A stretch of 64,000 nucleotides of DNA from Allodiplogaster sudhausi (taxonomy: Eukaryota; Nematoda; Chromadorea; Rhabditida; Diplogasteridae), in the NCBI GenBank assembly GCA_945643635.1, contig CALZFC010000020.1, positions 100,001 through 164,000 of the forward strand, in the 5' to 3' direction. This document shows, piece by piece, positions 21,809 to 33,162 of the stretch; position 1 is the stretch's first letter, and the number at the start of each line of letters is the position of its first letter. Under the pieces are notes generated by a model, which saw only the letters and a list, made by a program, of their open reading frames with translations, ran no database searches and was not told the origin of the DNA. A program made the translations under genes and the position numbers.

Positions 21809-23877
21809 TCAAAGCAAGAGTGATTCTTGAGTTTGGCAGAGAAAATCGGAGAGAGCAGCGACCAGCGACCAGCACACGGAGACGGCGATCTCACTAAGAG
21901 GAGCCACGTCCCTCAGGCGCATCTGGAAAACGGGGGGGGGGGGAGGAATTGGATGGTGATGTCACACAGGGTGTAAACTATGTGTACACATGTAACATAC
22001 TGATATCTAGTAAGGTTATTAAAAAAATATATGATATGTTAATTTCATGTCTCGAATAAAAGAAAATGACCTGCCTGATATAGAATGCGGTCTCTGACGA
22101 AGAAGACTCGCCCGTCTGGAGAGTGCACGACGCCGTCCGGGCTCAGCGTCTTGTTCCAGTCGGTCGGCACTTCCTGCAGCCTAAGCGTCGTCGAGCGACC
22201 GAGGTCGAGGTCGGTCAGCTTCATTTCCAGCTCAAATCTTTTCATTTATGAGAGTTGTTAGTCGTCTTGCATCACTTATTAAAGGAGGCGAAAACTCAAT
22301 TTTTGTTATAAGGATGATTCTGTGAATATGTCCGGATTGAGCTTGCGAAAGCATCAGCAAAAATTCAATTTACTAAACTAAAAGTTAGAGGAGTAATTTG
22401 CATCTGAAAAGAGTCGCCTGATCATGAGGGAAATATTAGTTTTTTTTTCCGAGTTTAAGCCTCCTTTAAATCTCTTCTGAAGAATTTTAAATCAAAAATA
22501 AAATAAGAAGACAAGATGAACAGAGTGACCTGACTCGCAGCGGACTTGCTTGCCGAGAAGAAGAATCTTTGCACGCCGGCGAACGTCGCGGGCCATCGCC
22601 CGGCCGCCGGCCATCGCGTGGTCGCCTCGTCAACGCGCACGAATTCCTCGTAGAGCGGGCGGTAGTCGCCAACCCCCATCATGTCCGCCACGTACGCTCT
22701 CACGCCCGTCCTTCGGTAGAGCACGGACGCCGGGCGGCGGTGGTAGCAGTGCCAGCGCATTCCTGGCGGGAGGTTGCAGGGGTTCCAACTTTTTAGCGCC
22801 GGCGCAAGGATGTACTGAAAGGGGAAAAACGTAATCTTGAATTCGCGCTTATTATATGAAGGAAGTACTAGAGAGCATTTACTTTATAGAGACAAGACTA
22901 CAAAAGTCAGGAAAACGCAAACAGATTACGGTCACGCTTAAATACAGATATAAGTATTTAATTAAATAAATACTTTCGTCTTTGTACAGTATATCTATTT
23001 TTCTTAGAGAGAAAATCTTATTTACTTATTGTAAGGAAGAAAAAAATAACGTGCATTTCCAGAGAAAAAGTCATCAAATTATAAGAAACAATGTTGGCCT
23101 CCAATCTTACTTAAAACACAAAGAAGTCGGTGAAGTCTCCCCTATCTAGAGTTAAGAAGGGGGTATAGTTATGACAACTGTATCTTCTGAATATTTTATC
23201 ATCTGACTACTGTAGGTTTTGACTACAGTAACTTCTGTCGTCCGCGCCAACCTTGAATTCTGCCCTGTCCATCATGGCCTCTTGTGTCAACCTCAGCAGT
23301 ACCGTGCAGTTGAGTATACTCGTAATCGTGACGTCACCAGCGCCATTGCACTCCACCTTGAAGAGTTCGACCTCGTGCCTCACCGACATGAACAGCTTGA
23401 GCTCGAGTTGTTGCGTGTCGCGCGAACCCATCCGAAGCATTCGCGCCGTCGCTGCCCGCGAGGCGGAAGGCGGCTGAGTGAGAGATGGCCAGTTCAGAAT
23501 TGCCAACGTGGATGAACATCAGTCGCCAGTCGACGTTGAAGCCATCATTGGAGAGACATTCGAGGGTGGCGAGAGTTCGCTCATCGAGAAAGACGACTGG
23601 ATTCGGAAGATGACCAGCACGAAAAATGCGGACGTTGAAAAATGTTTCAGCCGCCTGGGAAGAGATCGCGACCTCCGAGGTCGCAGGAGGTGGGCAGCGA
23701 GGAGAGCGGAAGGATGCGGTACTCACAGAGGAGCTGCTCAGGGTCAGTGGAAGCGAGGACGAGAAGCGAGTCACTGGCAGCGACAGCGGACCAGAAAGAA
23801 GAGGAGAGGGACGCAACCGGGTGGATGCCGTGCATTCTCGAAGTGGAAGCGAGGTGGGATTGAGACTTTGAAGGCAC
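21809..23877 (-). pseudogene. Orphan four-exon family, copy 2 (two frameshifts in exon 1)
   Basis: Exon 1 runs from 23,877 (MHGIHPVASLSS...) to about 23,245. It shifts frame near 23,650, where GRDLFPGG hits a stop and the family reading resumes in another frame, and again near 23,440, after the segment AISHSAAFRL. Exon 2 is 22,814-22,530 (285 bases, open), exon 3 is 22,230-22,075 and exon 4 is 21,922-21,809. The three later exons keep phase 0 and normal splice sites. The promoter block upstream is diverged. A decayed copy. Confidence 0.7.
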
Positions 23878-23959
23878 TAGTATTAGAGGCGGAGTTCAGT
23901 ACGAGAGACGGGAAGAGATGGAGAGAGAGAGAGTACGAGAGATAAGAAGAAATAAAACA

Positions 23960-24642
23960 AGGCGAAGCTCTACATGATTGCGGTTTGCGGTTAATTATGC
24001 ATAGCTGACATCTTTCGGTCTAATTATGATTAAAGGAAGTCTCCGGCGAAAGTTTGGCCAATCAATTCAAAATAGGGATTTGAACCATGAAGTGTCCTGC
24101 ACGGAAGGGACTCTAGCGGCCACTGGCTAAAATATGCCTAGTTCTCAACCCGTCACGTTTTTGGAAGGCTGTGATCCTCTCATTTCAGTGCTGCTGCCCT
24201 TGCACTCTCTCCACAGAAATTTGTGGTCAAAAAGTTTCGTTGGGTGCTGACATGTTGAGAAAAGTCCGGCCAATGTCGGTTGCTTCCCGATATGCACACT
24301 TCCAAGAAGATTGCGCTGTTTTCCCCGTTTTGCTATACACGCATAATTTTTTTTTTCAAAATAGCTGGAGTTGGCGATCGAGCGATGCAAAATAGGAGAG
24401 TGCTAAAATCTAACCGTGAGATTTAAAATGACTATAATTCGGGGACGATAAGATGAAATTCATTCAAACTTTCTCTATCTAAGTTTTACGATGAGACGAA
24501 CTGATCCATGCTTAAAAACCGATATGTTAATTATTCGCCGGAGACCTCCTTAAATAAGGTGTGTGTGACGAGTTATGCAATGCTTACCTCTGTCTCTTCT
24601 TATTACTTTCTCACTCTCATTCCTCTCTCCTTCTCTATCTGA

Positions 24643-24674
<32 letters not shown>

Positions 24675-24809
24675 TCCATCTATTTCGTTTTCTCCCTCAC
24701 GTTATGTCCCTCACTTCTCCCTCTCACAGTCGCTTTCTCCTGATCTCTTGATCTCATCAGAGCCCGAAGGGGGTTGGTCTCTCTTTCTTCCCTATCGCTT
24801 GCATCTCTT

Positions 24810-24840
<31 letters not shown>

Positions 24841-25320
24841 TACTATCTCTTCTCCACATCACTCCCTCTCCCTCTTTCTCTTACTTTCTCTCTCTGTCGC
24901 TCTCTTCTCGCCTCTCTCTCGCTCTCTCCCTTCTCCTATCTCTCTCTATCGCTCTCTCCTTCTCTCTCACTCTCTCTCCCTCACCCGTTCCCCAACCCAG
25001 GTGAGATTCTGGATGAACTGGTGTTCTCTGCCTGTCTGCTCTCGTCTGATCCAGACGCGACCGCCTAGAAGGCCGCCATTACCATGCAGGTTGCAGTAGT
25101 GGAAAGAGGAACTGAAGGGAACGAAAAAGAAAGCGGAAAAGAATATTGGTTCTAATCTTTTACTCTAATGACTGATATAAATAAGTACACAAAAATATAC
25201 TGAATATTATTGACAACTACATTAAGCTTATTCAGTTTCATGTTCGAATAAAGATAAACAAAAAATCGATGTGTTACAACTTTTTGAACGGAAATAAAAC
25301 AGCGAGGAAGAGTACTGTTT
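23960..25320. other. No supported gene; CT-rich tract at about 24,590-24,990
   Basis: About 23,985-24,040 keeps traces of the orphan-family upstream block. The region 24,100-24,560 shows a few short open frames without splice support. A long imperfect CT tract follows, and the open frames across it are Ser/Leu artefacts. Confidence 0.5.
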
Positions 25321-25489
25321 AAGCATTATTATTAAGTATTGCTTTGGTATTATCTAAAAGGGAAAGTGCAATGGAGCGAGGGTCAAAGCAAGAGTGATTC
25401 TTGAGCTGGACAGAGAAGTTCGGAGAGAGCAGCGACCAACATACGGAGACGGCGATGTCACTAAGAGGAGCCACGCCCTCCAGGCGCAT
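25321..25489 (-). pseudogene. Exon 4 of orphan copy 3, separated from its gene by an 8.1-kb insertion
   Basis: After ttttccag the minus strand reads MRLEGVAPLSDIAVSVCW..., the family's last exon, open to about 25,321. Copy 3 at 35.2-33.7 kb has exons 1-3 and the start of intron 3 but no exon 4 nearby. The intron sequence next to this exon (caaagta + TGTATATG) joins directly to the intron sequence beside the other TGTATATG at 33,601. It is therefore the displaced last exon of copy 3. Confidence 0.8.
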
Positions 25490-25527
25490 CTGGAAAAGGA
25501 AGGAATTGGATGCGATGTCACAAAGTA

Positions 25528-25535
25528 TGTATATG
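25528..25535. other. Left 8-base target duplication TGTATATG
   Basis: TGTATATG here is repeated exactly at 33,601-33,608. Joining the two flanks with one copy gives an intron the same length, within one base, as the matching intron of copy 2. Confidence 0.75.
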
Positions 25536-26829
25536 ACGCGATTTGCGAGAGTTTCAAAATGACCGGGGACCCTTCAAAATTAGATTTCGCTCAAAAGCTC
25601 TTTATAGGTACTTTTTAACACGGCGAAACGATTGTAATGGGTCCGGGAGTTTGAAATCGGCATTTTAGCGAGCTGTGCGATGTTTAAAATTCGAGAGTCC
25701 GATGAAACTTGCAGAGATGGTCGCACATTCGCGTTCGCTGTTTCGCACGCAATAAAGCAATATTCGTGAAAATTTTGTTATAAATATAAATAGACAAGAT
25801 ATTGCTTTATAAAGCTACTAAAGTAGAATTTGCAAATATTCACTTTTACGGTCTCAGCGGCCTCTAGACTTTGGAGAGGCGCCAATCTCTAATATGGAAA
25901 AAAAACGCAGGGATTTCTATCTTAATTTGTAGAGCAAAAAATTATCTTTAAAATGAGTTTTAGTATGCCAGAAACCGACGAGGTTTTTAATGTTTCCCAG
26001 TCATAAAACTGTTGAAATACGCACGGTTCAGCGTTTCTTTGGCCTATGCACCGTTTAATGTAAGAATAATTCATTTTCGCAGGTTAGGCAGGATGCTGTA
26101 GTGTAGTGCGAAAGATATGAAGGCGCAGTCCAAAGGTCCGGGGGTTCGATTCCCCTGGCTATCGAATTGTTTTGCCTGGCAATTAATAAATTTGTTTTGC
26201 ATTTAAATTTTATTTATGCAGTTACATAAAATCTAAATAAATTATCTAGACTACCTTCATGCGGTATATCGCTTGTGTTGCGTTTTCGGCGTGGGTTACG
26301 CCCAATCAAAGTGCATGCCGATGCACATGCACTGAAACGTGCGTATTTCAACAGTTTTATGACTGGGAAACATTAAAGACCTCGTTGGTTTCGAGCATAC
26401 TATAGCTCATTGGAAAGATAATTTTTTGCTCTACAAATTTAGATAGAAAACCCATGCGTTTTTCCATATTAGAGATTGGCGCCTCTCCAAACTCTAGAGG
26501 CCGCTGAGACCGTAAAAGTGAATATTTTCAAATTCTACAGATATAGCTTTATAAAGCAATATCTTGTCTATTTATGACAAAATTTTCACGAATATTGCTT
26601 TATTGCGTGCGAAACAGCGAACGCGAATGTGCGACCATCTCTGCAAGTTTCATCGGGCTCTCGAATTTTAAATATCGCACAGCTCGCTAAAATGCCGATT
26701 TCAAACTCCCGGACCCATTCCAATCGTTTCGCCGTTTTAAAAAGTACCTACAAAGAGCTTTTGAGCGAAATCTAATTTTACCGGGTCCCCGGCTCTTTGA
26801 CTTCCTTAGGATTCTCTCGCAAATCGCGT
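25536..26829. mobile_element. 1.29-kb foldback element with tRNA-like core
   Basis: The arms (about 25,536-26,035 and 26,340-26,829) are inverted copies of each other. They start with a perfect ACGCGATTTGCGAGAG match, then diverge slightly, and include agagattggcgcctctcca and gacaagatattgctttat in both. The middle 300 bases are unique and contain a tRNA-like Pol III promoter. There is no protein-coding frame. It lies next to the left end of the 6.77-kb transposon, so it probably inserted there later. Confidence 0.8.
26093..26165 (+). ncRNA. tRNA-derived sequence (A and B boxes) inside the foldback element
   Basis: A perfect B box GGTTCGATTCC lies at 26,143-26,153. An A-box-like TGCTGTAGTGTAGTGCG lies at 26,093-26,109, at a tRNA-like distance. 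The T-stem pairs well (GGGGG with CCCCT around TTCGATT), but the acceptor ends do not pair. It is a tRNA relic or SINE head rather than a functional tRNA. Confidence 0.55.
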
Positions 26830-27506
26830 CATACGCACAGAAAACATAGTCGTAAAAGTTGTGCTCTGCCGAAAAGGCTAAGTAAATATTCGTAGAATCT
26901 AGCTTTTCGAGCGCGGACGTTTGCGCCCAAAGGAAGTATTCGTAGTTTTAAGCGGTGTGTCACCTCTACCATCCCTTCTGCTATATCCAGAGTTTTATGG
27001 AAACTTTTCTTACAATGTAACCCTTGGAGTCTGACAAACGATTCTTTATATATTTAGCAATCATTTCCAAAAAACCTATAACCCATAAACAAGAGCATAT
27101 CTTTGTACTAACGTTAGTACCTCAACAATATGGAAACATGTACAGTAATAAAGCTATGTTACAAGAATACAGCCAAATTCACTACAAAATGGGGTACCGC
27201 GGACATTTTGTAGTTTTGCGCACCATGACATGCAGCGTGTTTTCCTTCCCAAATAAGATGCATTTTTCATTGTCTACCTCGTAATATGTTCTTCGTTGTC
27301 TCTCTCTTTGATTTGCAGCACATTCTTCCACGTTCTCCAAACATTTATGAAGTAATTATTGCCAAAAAATTTAGATTTAGATCCTAAACTTAAGTGCAAA
27401 TAGACATATTAATAAAGATTCTCACGCGTTTGTGACTATTTAATCCATCACAATTCGAATAAATAGACATAGAGATATAACATGGAGCGAAGAAAACGAA
27501 GTTGAG

Positions 27507-30500
27507 TTAGTAGACAGGCCAATGTCGAAGAGGAACAACCAACGTATTGCTATTGTTATCATAATACGCGTCCAAGGGGTGCGCATTTGCAAGGGAATCG
27601 AAGTCAAGAAGAGCAAATGATTGAATCAATTGAATATCATAAGCATTGATGTCATCTCGGAACGACAGAGTCTGGCTGTTTTGAACAACAATGCGCCACT
27701 TATCATCAACGAAGCAGAAGAATGAAATCTGCGCGAAAGAAGGCTGAGAGCCCTTTGCCATTGAAGAGATCAAGAAATCGCGCTCACCAAAGGACATTCC
27801 ACACCACGACATACGATAACACAACTGGTTGACACGCGTACAATTGAGCGAGTACAGAACTTTAACCAAGGGCGAATCGGCTGGAAGTAGAGTAAAGTCA
27901 ACGGGAACAGTGGACGGAGTGCACGCGGCTGTGAACTTGGTGCGCTGATTAGCCAAGTGCAATTGCAAATGCTGGATGACACTCAATGGCATGTTGCGAT
28001 AATTTTTGCTGGTGTAGGAAAGGGTCTTAACGCTTGCATTGACTTGCTCGTAATCCATTGTCCAAGAGAGGATTGGTGGCCCGTTTTCACGCACAAACTG
28101 TGGGTAATGAAGAACGTGGTGGCATTTCACGGTTACAGACACGGCATCATCAATGGAAAGAGAAGCCTTAAGAGAGACCATGTATTCATGAATGGCACCT
28201 TCAAGGCCAACAACATCATCATTCCTGAACTGGGGCTGCATGAGATACAGAAGAACACGAGACAGACACAGTAAAGTCTTCCATTCTTGCGCTGAACTGT
28301 CAATGTTGCGGTAGAGGGCGAATGGCAACAATCTCATTAGGGTGTACGCTTGGGAAGCGCGCTGCTTAGCAGTTGTACCGGTGAGGACAGTGTCAGGGAA
28401 AGGGGTGGGGCGAGAAGAAGAGTCCTGGCCGCCATAAGGAATGATGGAGAGGAGAGCATTAATCTTTTCTATTCTGACGCCACTTCTGTTCGCAAAGCGA
28501 AGCAATCTTACAATCGCGCGCTGGCACTCCCCTTCCATACAGTCATGCATCAGGTCAAGACCGTAGTCAGCAAGCATGTCATAGCTGGGGAACCTTAGCA
28601 GCGGGCTATGTTGAACATAGCCAAACTGCCTAAGTTGTCCGCTTGCATCGAGGGTATCAAACCACGCAGAGTCCCTCACAACTACATGACTTGCCCTGGT
28701 ACAGTCTATGAAGCTGGAGCTATGGGACTTGCAGATGCGACAGATGCAGCCTTTGCCGAAGTTCTTGGCAAGTCCTCGTAGCTCGTTTTGTGCTTTGTTG
28801 TCTCCCAGCACAGAATGAAGAATCGGCTGGTAGATGATTCCATCAACGAGAAGCCCGCCAGCTATTCGGATGTTCTCAAGATCCTTCTAAAACATTTTCA
28901 TCTTCAAACTCTAAGTTCGTATCACTCATGCTCGATATTCATCTTTATAAAAACAACCTTCACTTTTACTCTTCCCGGTTCAGTGCATTTTCATCTCAAC
29001 TTTTATACTGGAATCTTAAAACCTCCTCGATTTACATCATCTCTTAACCCAGTCACAAAGATAGAATAAATAAAACGAATGAAAACCACGAACCCTTAAA
29101 ATTTCGAGGATCGGCCGAAACTGGTGTGCACTGTGGTCGCTGGCGTATGACACGGCGAACACGTGTTTCGCCGCCTGTGAAGAGCTCATGAAGAGAGGGA
29201 GGGCGGCCAGTTTGACAAGGAAGATGGCGAGTTGATTTCCGCTCGACTTCGTCCCAAGAGCACCACCGGGAGCCATATCGTCGAAGTAGCAGAGAATTGG
29301 CAGCTCTACGGTCCCGTCTGTTTGATTCTGAAACTCCGTAGCAAGTTTTACGTTGTATGCATAACTGCCACAATCAAAATAATAATAAAGATTAAATTTT
29401 AAATATTCGTAATAATATAGCACAAAACCTTTTTCCATCGAGCACCATCGACGTGGCAGCAAATTTCACTCTTATGGGCAACTTCGAAGGCGCCCTGGCT
29501 CTTCGCAAACTTGATGGCATCCCTTAGCAACTCGGGCAGCGGAACGGTGTAGAAGCGCTCCGGCTCTTGCTTCCTCTCCGCCTCTCCTTGTGCATTCCGC
29601 TGAGTCGACTGTACGATTCCCATCTGATGGGCTCGCACCTCCGAGATGTGGCAAGACATCTCCAGTCTTCGTTGCCGTAGAAAGTGAGTGGAATTTCTTC
29701 GGATGGCTTCTCGAATGGTGGCGGCAGCCTCATGTCGGGAAGCACCCTCGAAGACAGCACTTAGAAGTGTGGCAACGGAATCCAGAGTCCTTCTTAGAGT
29801 CGTGCCCGCCATTTCCGCAGTGAAGAAGGCGTCGATGTCAGCGGCTACATCCGAATTCCGTAAAAGTAAATATTCTATATTATGTAGATTGTGAAAATTT
29901 ATATTAATTTTTAGGATTTGCTTGATATTGACTCTGCCAGTTACGCTCTAATAAATTGTAATTTATTGCTAATGTACCTCTAATATCTAAGCTTTCATGA
30001 GACACTTGGCATTGCTAGATTCACGTTATTATTAGAATACTACTCTACGCGAGTCTCGCAAATTCAATAAAGCGTTTAAGCCTTCATTCCGTTCTATCCC
30101 TAATCTTAAACCGGCGGTCTTTTATCTCTCTTCTAACAAAACTCTTTTTTTCCACTCTACATATCTCTCATATCCTTCCTTCGGGAAGACACAACATTAT
30201 ATATTCAATAATTTAATTGGTGCTGTTACATCAAAATAAAATGATTAATATGCACCTTCATCCATCGCTTCATGATCGAAATCGTCCCCGGCAGAGTCTT
30301 CTACATCAGGAGTAGCCGCCGTACTCGTGGAAGGGGATGGAACCCGCGGGGAGCTTTTATTTTCCGCGCTGAAGAAAGGAAGGGTAGAGGATGAGAGCGC
30401 AATACTAACAAACATGAAAAACATTAAAAAAAAAATAGCAACTAGCTAAGTACAGCAGCAACTAGCTAAGGAGCTAGTTGCTGCTGTACTCTTGCGACAG

Positions 30501-30800
30501 CTTGCTGAACTCGAGGTCGCTTCGCTACAAACAAAACATATAAAAATGTGCATGAAAGCTAATTTCCTTTATTTTCTGAAAGTAGGAAGCCGAGTGCGAT
30601 TTGTTAAAATGTAAACCTGGTGTCATCTGAAGATCGTGCACTTGTCGCCAGTGAATCTTCAGGTTAGAGAGGCGAGAGAAGTCGTTCGGCGGAGGGCACA
30701 TCCTACACACTACAGCCGGCGCACCGCGATGCATTATCGCGTGGCTGTCCAATTCATCCATCGACAGATCTGCGTTACAGCCGACGAACGGGCATTGCAT
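27507..30800 (-). CDS. Transposase: two C2H2 fingers and a tnp2-like catalytic region
   Basis: Exons in order: 30,800-30,617 starts ATG and encodes two zinc fingers, CPFVGC...HAIMH and CRMC...HWRQVH. 30,368-30,256 is acidic and Ser-rich. 29,874-29,424 (junction phase G|AA) is an alpha-helical segment. 29,364-29,094 contains LPILCYFDDMAPGGALGTKS. 28,886-27,507 contains CICRICKS, the hallmark LDLMHDCMEGE, and YGGQ/ILSWTMDYE, ending in a stop. The FDD and MHD...E residues fit a DDE-type nuclease of the tnp2-like family found in many animal 'uncharacterized' transposon proteins. The last four exons join in phase without any stop, so the gene may be active. One small exon near 30,533-30,480 is needed between the finger exon and the acidic exon, but I could not find its donor. 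Confidence 0.75.
30449..30490. repeat. Perfect 19-bp hairpin with a 4-base loop
   Basis: AGTACAGCAGCAACTAGCT, loop AAGG, then its exact complement. On the minus strand it overlaps the most plausible 5' splice site (AGA|gtacag) of the small exon starting at about 30,533 in the transposase gene. Confidence 0.9.
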
Positions 30801-30949
30801 CTTAAAAAAAGATACAGTATATAAAATGAAGCGCTGTATATAAAAAAACCTAGTTGTAGTAACAGAACTATAGTAAAATAAAGGATACCAACGACAGAAA
30901 ACCCACGTTGAATATCTATGACATTCGCACATTCCACCAGGGGAAGGAA

Positions 30950-30993
<44 letters not shown>

Positions 30994-31013
30994 ATAGAGA
31001 GACTGGCAGCTAC

Positions 31014-32180
31014 CTTGCCTGGGGCGGAGGGGCGATCTGCGAGAGTTCTGCTGGCGGCGAGACGGCCCAGAAGGCGCACAGTTCTGAGACGAGCAGGTGG
31101 ATCTGGCAAAAATGATCAATCAATATAAATATTATGGCATACTGATACGGCAAAGTGAGTCAGGCCCCCAATAGGAAGAAGAAAAATGTGGCCCCACCCA
31201 TCACCTGGTAGAGAATGGGCGTCAGTCGCTCGAGTGACGCGGTCAGGAAGGCGTTGTCGCTCTCCGAGAACCAGATGGGAGGCTGGTGAGGGTAGTTCTC
31301 CTGAAGACAATATTGAATAAAATCTATATCAGATTTAACGTTTTATTCCTAAGACAATAATATCTCATAATAAATAGAATCTATATTAAATATTTCATAT
31401 TTACTCCTAACAGCTACCTTGATGCGCTGCTCGCGTCCTCCGCGAGTGAATCCGTCCTCTGGCCAGGCCTTGCCAATCTTCTCCCCGCTCAAATCGATAA
31501 TCGACCAACTGAAAATCAATTGATAGGTCACCTTTTCAAAGCGGTTCAAAACGATGATAGTAGCAACGTAACATGTCTATCAAGGCTAATTGTAAAAAAA
31601 TTCATGCTACTTGTTCTCAAAAGTAGAAACCTTGATGCACTGCTGGCGTCTCTCCGCGAGTGCGAATCCGTCCTCGTTGAAGTCACTGCGAGGAACGGAG
31701 CCGAGAAGCCAGCGTGACTGCAACTGACCAATTGAAAAAAGAACAGTACTCAACACCAAGAATGCGCTGTTTATGGAACAAAAAGTAGCAGTATTGTAAA
31801 ATAGACTAAAACATCCACAACGCAAGAAAACCAACCTTAAAGGAAGCTCGGGCAGACGAAGAGATGCGCAAGTCTAGTTGAACGTCCAATCGTTCAACAG
31901 AATACCACCTGCGAAACAAAAACCGATCAGTAACCAACATCAAGGATGTTGTTTACTTAATTAAAGTATGAAAGCACAAACTGCAAAAAAAGAAACAGTA
32001 CTCAACACCATGGTTTCGTTGGTTAGATTTATAAGAAACAAAGTAGCAATATTAATACTGACGTTGAACATTAAAAATTTAACGATAAGAGCCAGAAAAA
32101 AAAGTAAACCTCAAGAAGAAGTCCTGAGGCCGGCGGCGAGACTCACTTCAGGCTGCAGCCGTCCACCCGCAAAACCAAGT
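31014..32180 (-). CDS. UBE2Q-like N-terminal (RWD-type) domain exons inside the transposon
   Basis: Five exons join in phase: 32,180-32,147, 31,908-31,836, 31,723-31,631, 31,300-31,205 and 31,102-31,019. The product contains LVLRVDGCSLKWYS, then ENYPHQPPIWFSESDNAFLT, ASLERL and LLVSELCAFWAV. This matches the N-terminal half of the UBE2Q ubiquitin-conjugating enzymes, whose hallmark is a YPxxxPIWxxxSxDxxLxxxLERL stretch followed by a helix ending ELC. I found no catalytic E2 core in the window. The last exon can end with a GC donor (CAG|GCAAGG), which would fuse it in frame to the ATG of the transposase finger exon, or with a GT donor at 31,014. A further 5' exon may lie near 32,420-32,370. 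Confidence 0.65.
31418..31508 (-). pseudogene. Decayed tandem duplicate of a UBE2Q-like exon
   Basis: This 91-base segment has splice sites and matches the 93-base exon at 31,723-31,631: both start TTG and share GAGGACGGATTC and CGC...CAGCGCATCAAG or close variants. Because it is two bases shorter, including it would break the frame that the 93-base exon keeps. Confidence 0.65.
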
Positions 32181-32434
32181 CTGAAGCAAGAACTCACTTT
32201 CAATAGCTATTTTATACAAAACAAATGGTGTTCATAGAGAAGGCAATGATATACTACTCAAAAATAAGAAAAAGAAGCAACAAATCCATTCGCATAAAAG
32301 CAACGCTTCATTTTGGTGTGAAAATCAAATTATATAATCATCAGAAATAGTATTAAGAAGAAATCATACTTTACGGACTACAAATCGCTGTAATGGCAGG
32401 CGTCCCACTGGTCGGTAGCTAGAGCACGAACCTA

Positions 32435-32515
32435 CACTGCATTCACTCCCCCCCCCCCCTCCTCGAGAGAGAGAGAGAGAGGAGCCTTCTCTTTATCTCT
32501 CTCTCTCTCTGTCTG

Positions 32516-32580
<65 letters not shown>

Positions 32581-32800
32581 GCATGCGATCGATCGCATGC
32601 GACCGCACTTGAAATGCTGCATTCATCTTTCTTTCTTTCTCTCGCCTACTTCTTCTTCTTCTCTCTCTCTCTCTCGCCTTCTCTCTCTCTCCTTCTCTCT
32701 CTTTCTCTCTCTATCTGTCTGTCTGTGTCTGTCTCTCTCTCTCGCTCTCTCGCTCTCTCTCTCTCTCTCTCTATCCGCAGCGAGCAAAACAATGGGGTGC
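32435..32800. repeat. Microsatellites: GA, GTCT and CT runs
   Basis: Includes a (GTCT)n run at about 32,512-32,550, and a palindromic gcatgcgatcgatcgcatgc at about 32,580-32,600. Confidence 0.85.
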
Positions 32801-32882
32801 ATGTATACATCTCTGCGCATATGTCATATTCCCCCCCCCTCTATCACTAGGTTATCCAATGCCGAATGGTGCATGGGTGGGT

Positions 32883-32945
32883 TGGTGGCCTGGGGGTTAA
32901 CGTGGGAAAATTGCGCGCGGGGGGTGGTGGTTCGGGTCCGGTCAG
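32883..32945 (+). ncRNA. tRNA-derived SINE head
   Basis: TGGTGGCCTGGGGGTTAA resembles an A box and D-arm, and GGTTCGGGTCC (32,929-32,939) is a B box with one change. Spacing is tRNA-like. It runs into a CT run rather than a clear tail, so it is probably a SINE fragment. Confidence 0.5.
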
Positions 32946-33030
32946 GAGCAAAATGTCTTTCTCTCTCTCTCTCTCTCCGTCTACTTTCAGGTACAAGCAA
33001 CGACGACGACTCCCAACATCACAACGATTA

Positions 33031-33162
33031 CAGGTTAGCTAAATTATCGACTTTTGCGAACTTTATTGGCATTTTATTCTATTTCACTGCTATTTTGTTC
33101 ACCAAACGTTCGAAAACCCAGTAAAAATGCCATTCGCAAAAGAAAGATAATTAGCTAACCTG
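33031..33162. mobile_element. Short hairpin MITE
   Basis: CAGGTTAGCTAAATTATC at the left and its inverse at the right (gataattagctaacctg) bound arms of about 42-46 bases that also share CTTTTGCGAA and TGGCATTTT. About 44 bases lie between the arms. It is nested near the right end of the large transposon. Confidence 0.7.

Noticed and set aside
26093..26165. A functional tRNA gene
   Set aside because: The B box and T-arm are good, but the acceptor stem does not pair and no anticodon arm is convincing; a tRNA-derived relic is more likely.
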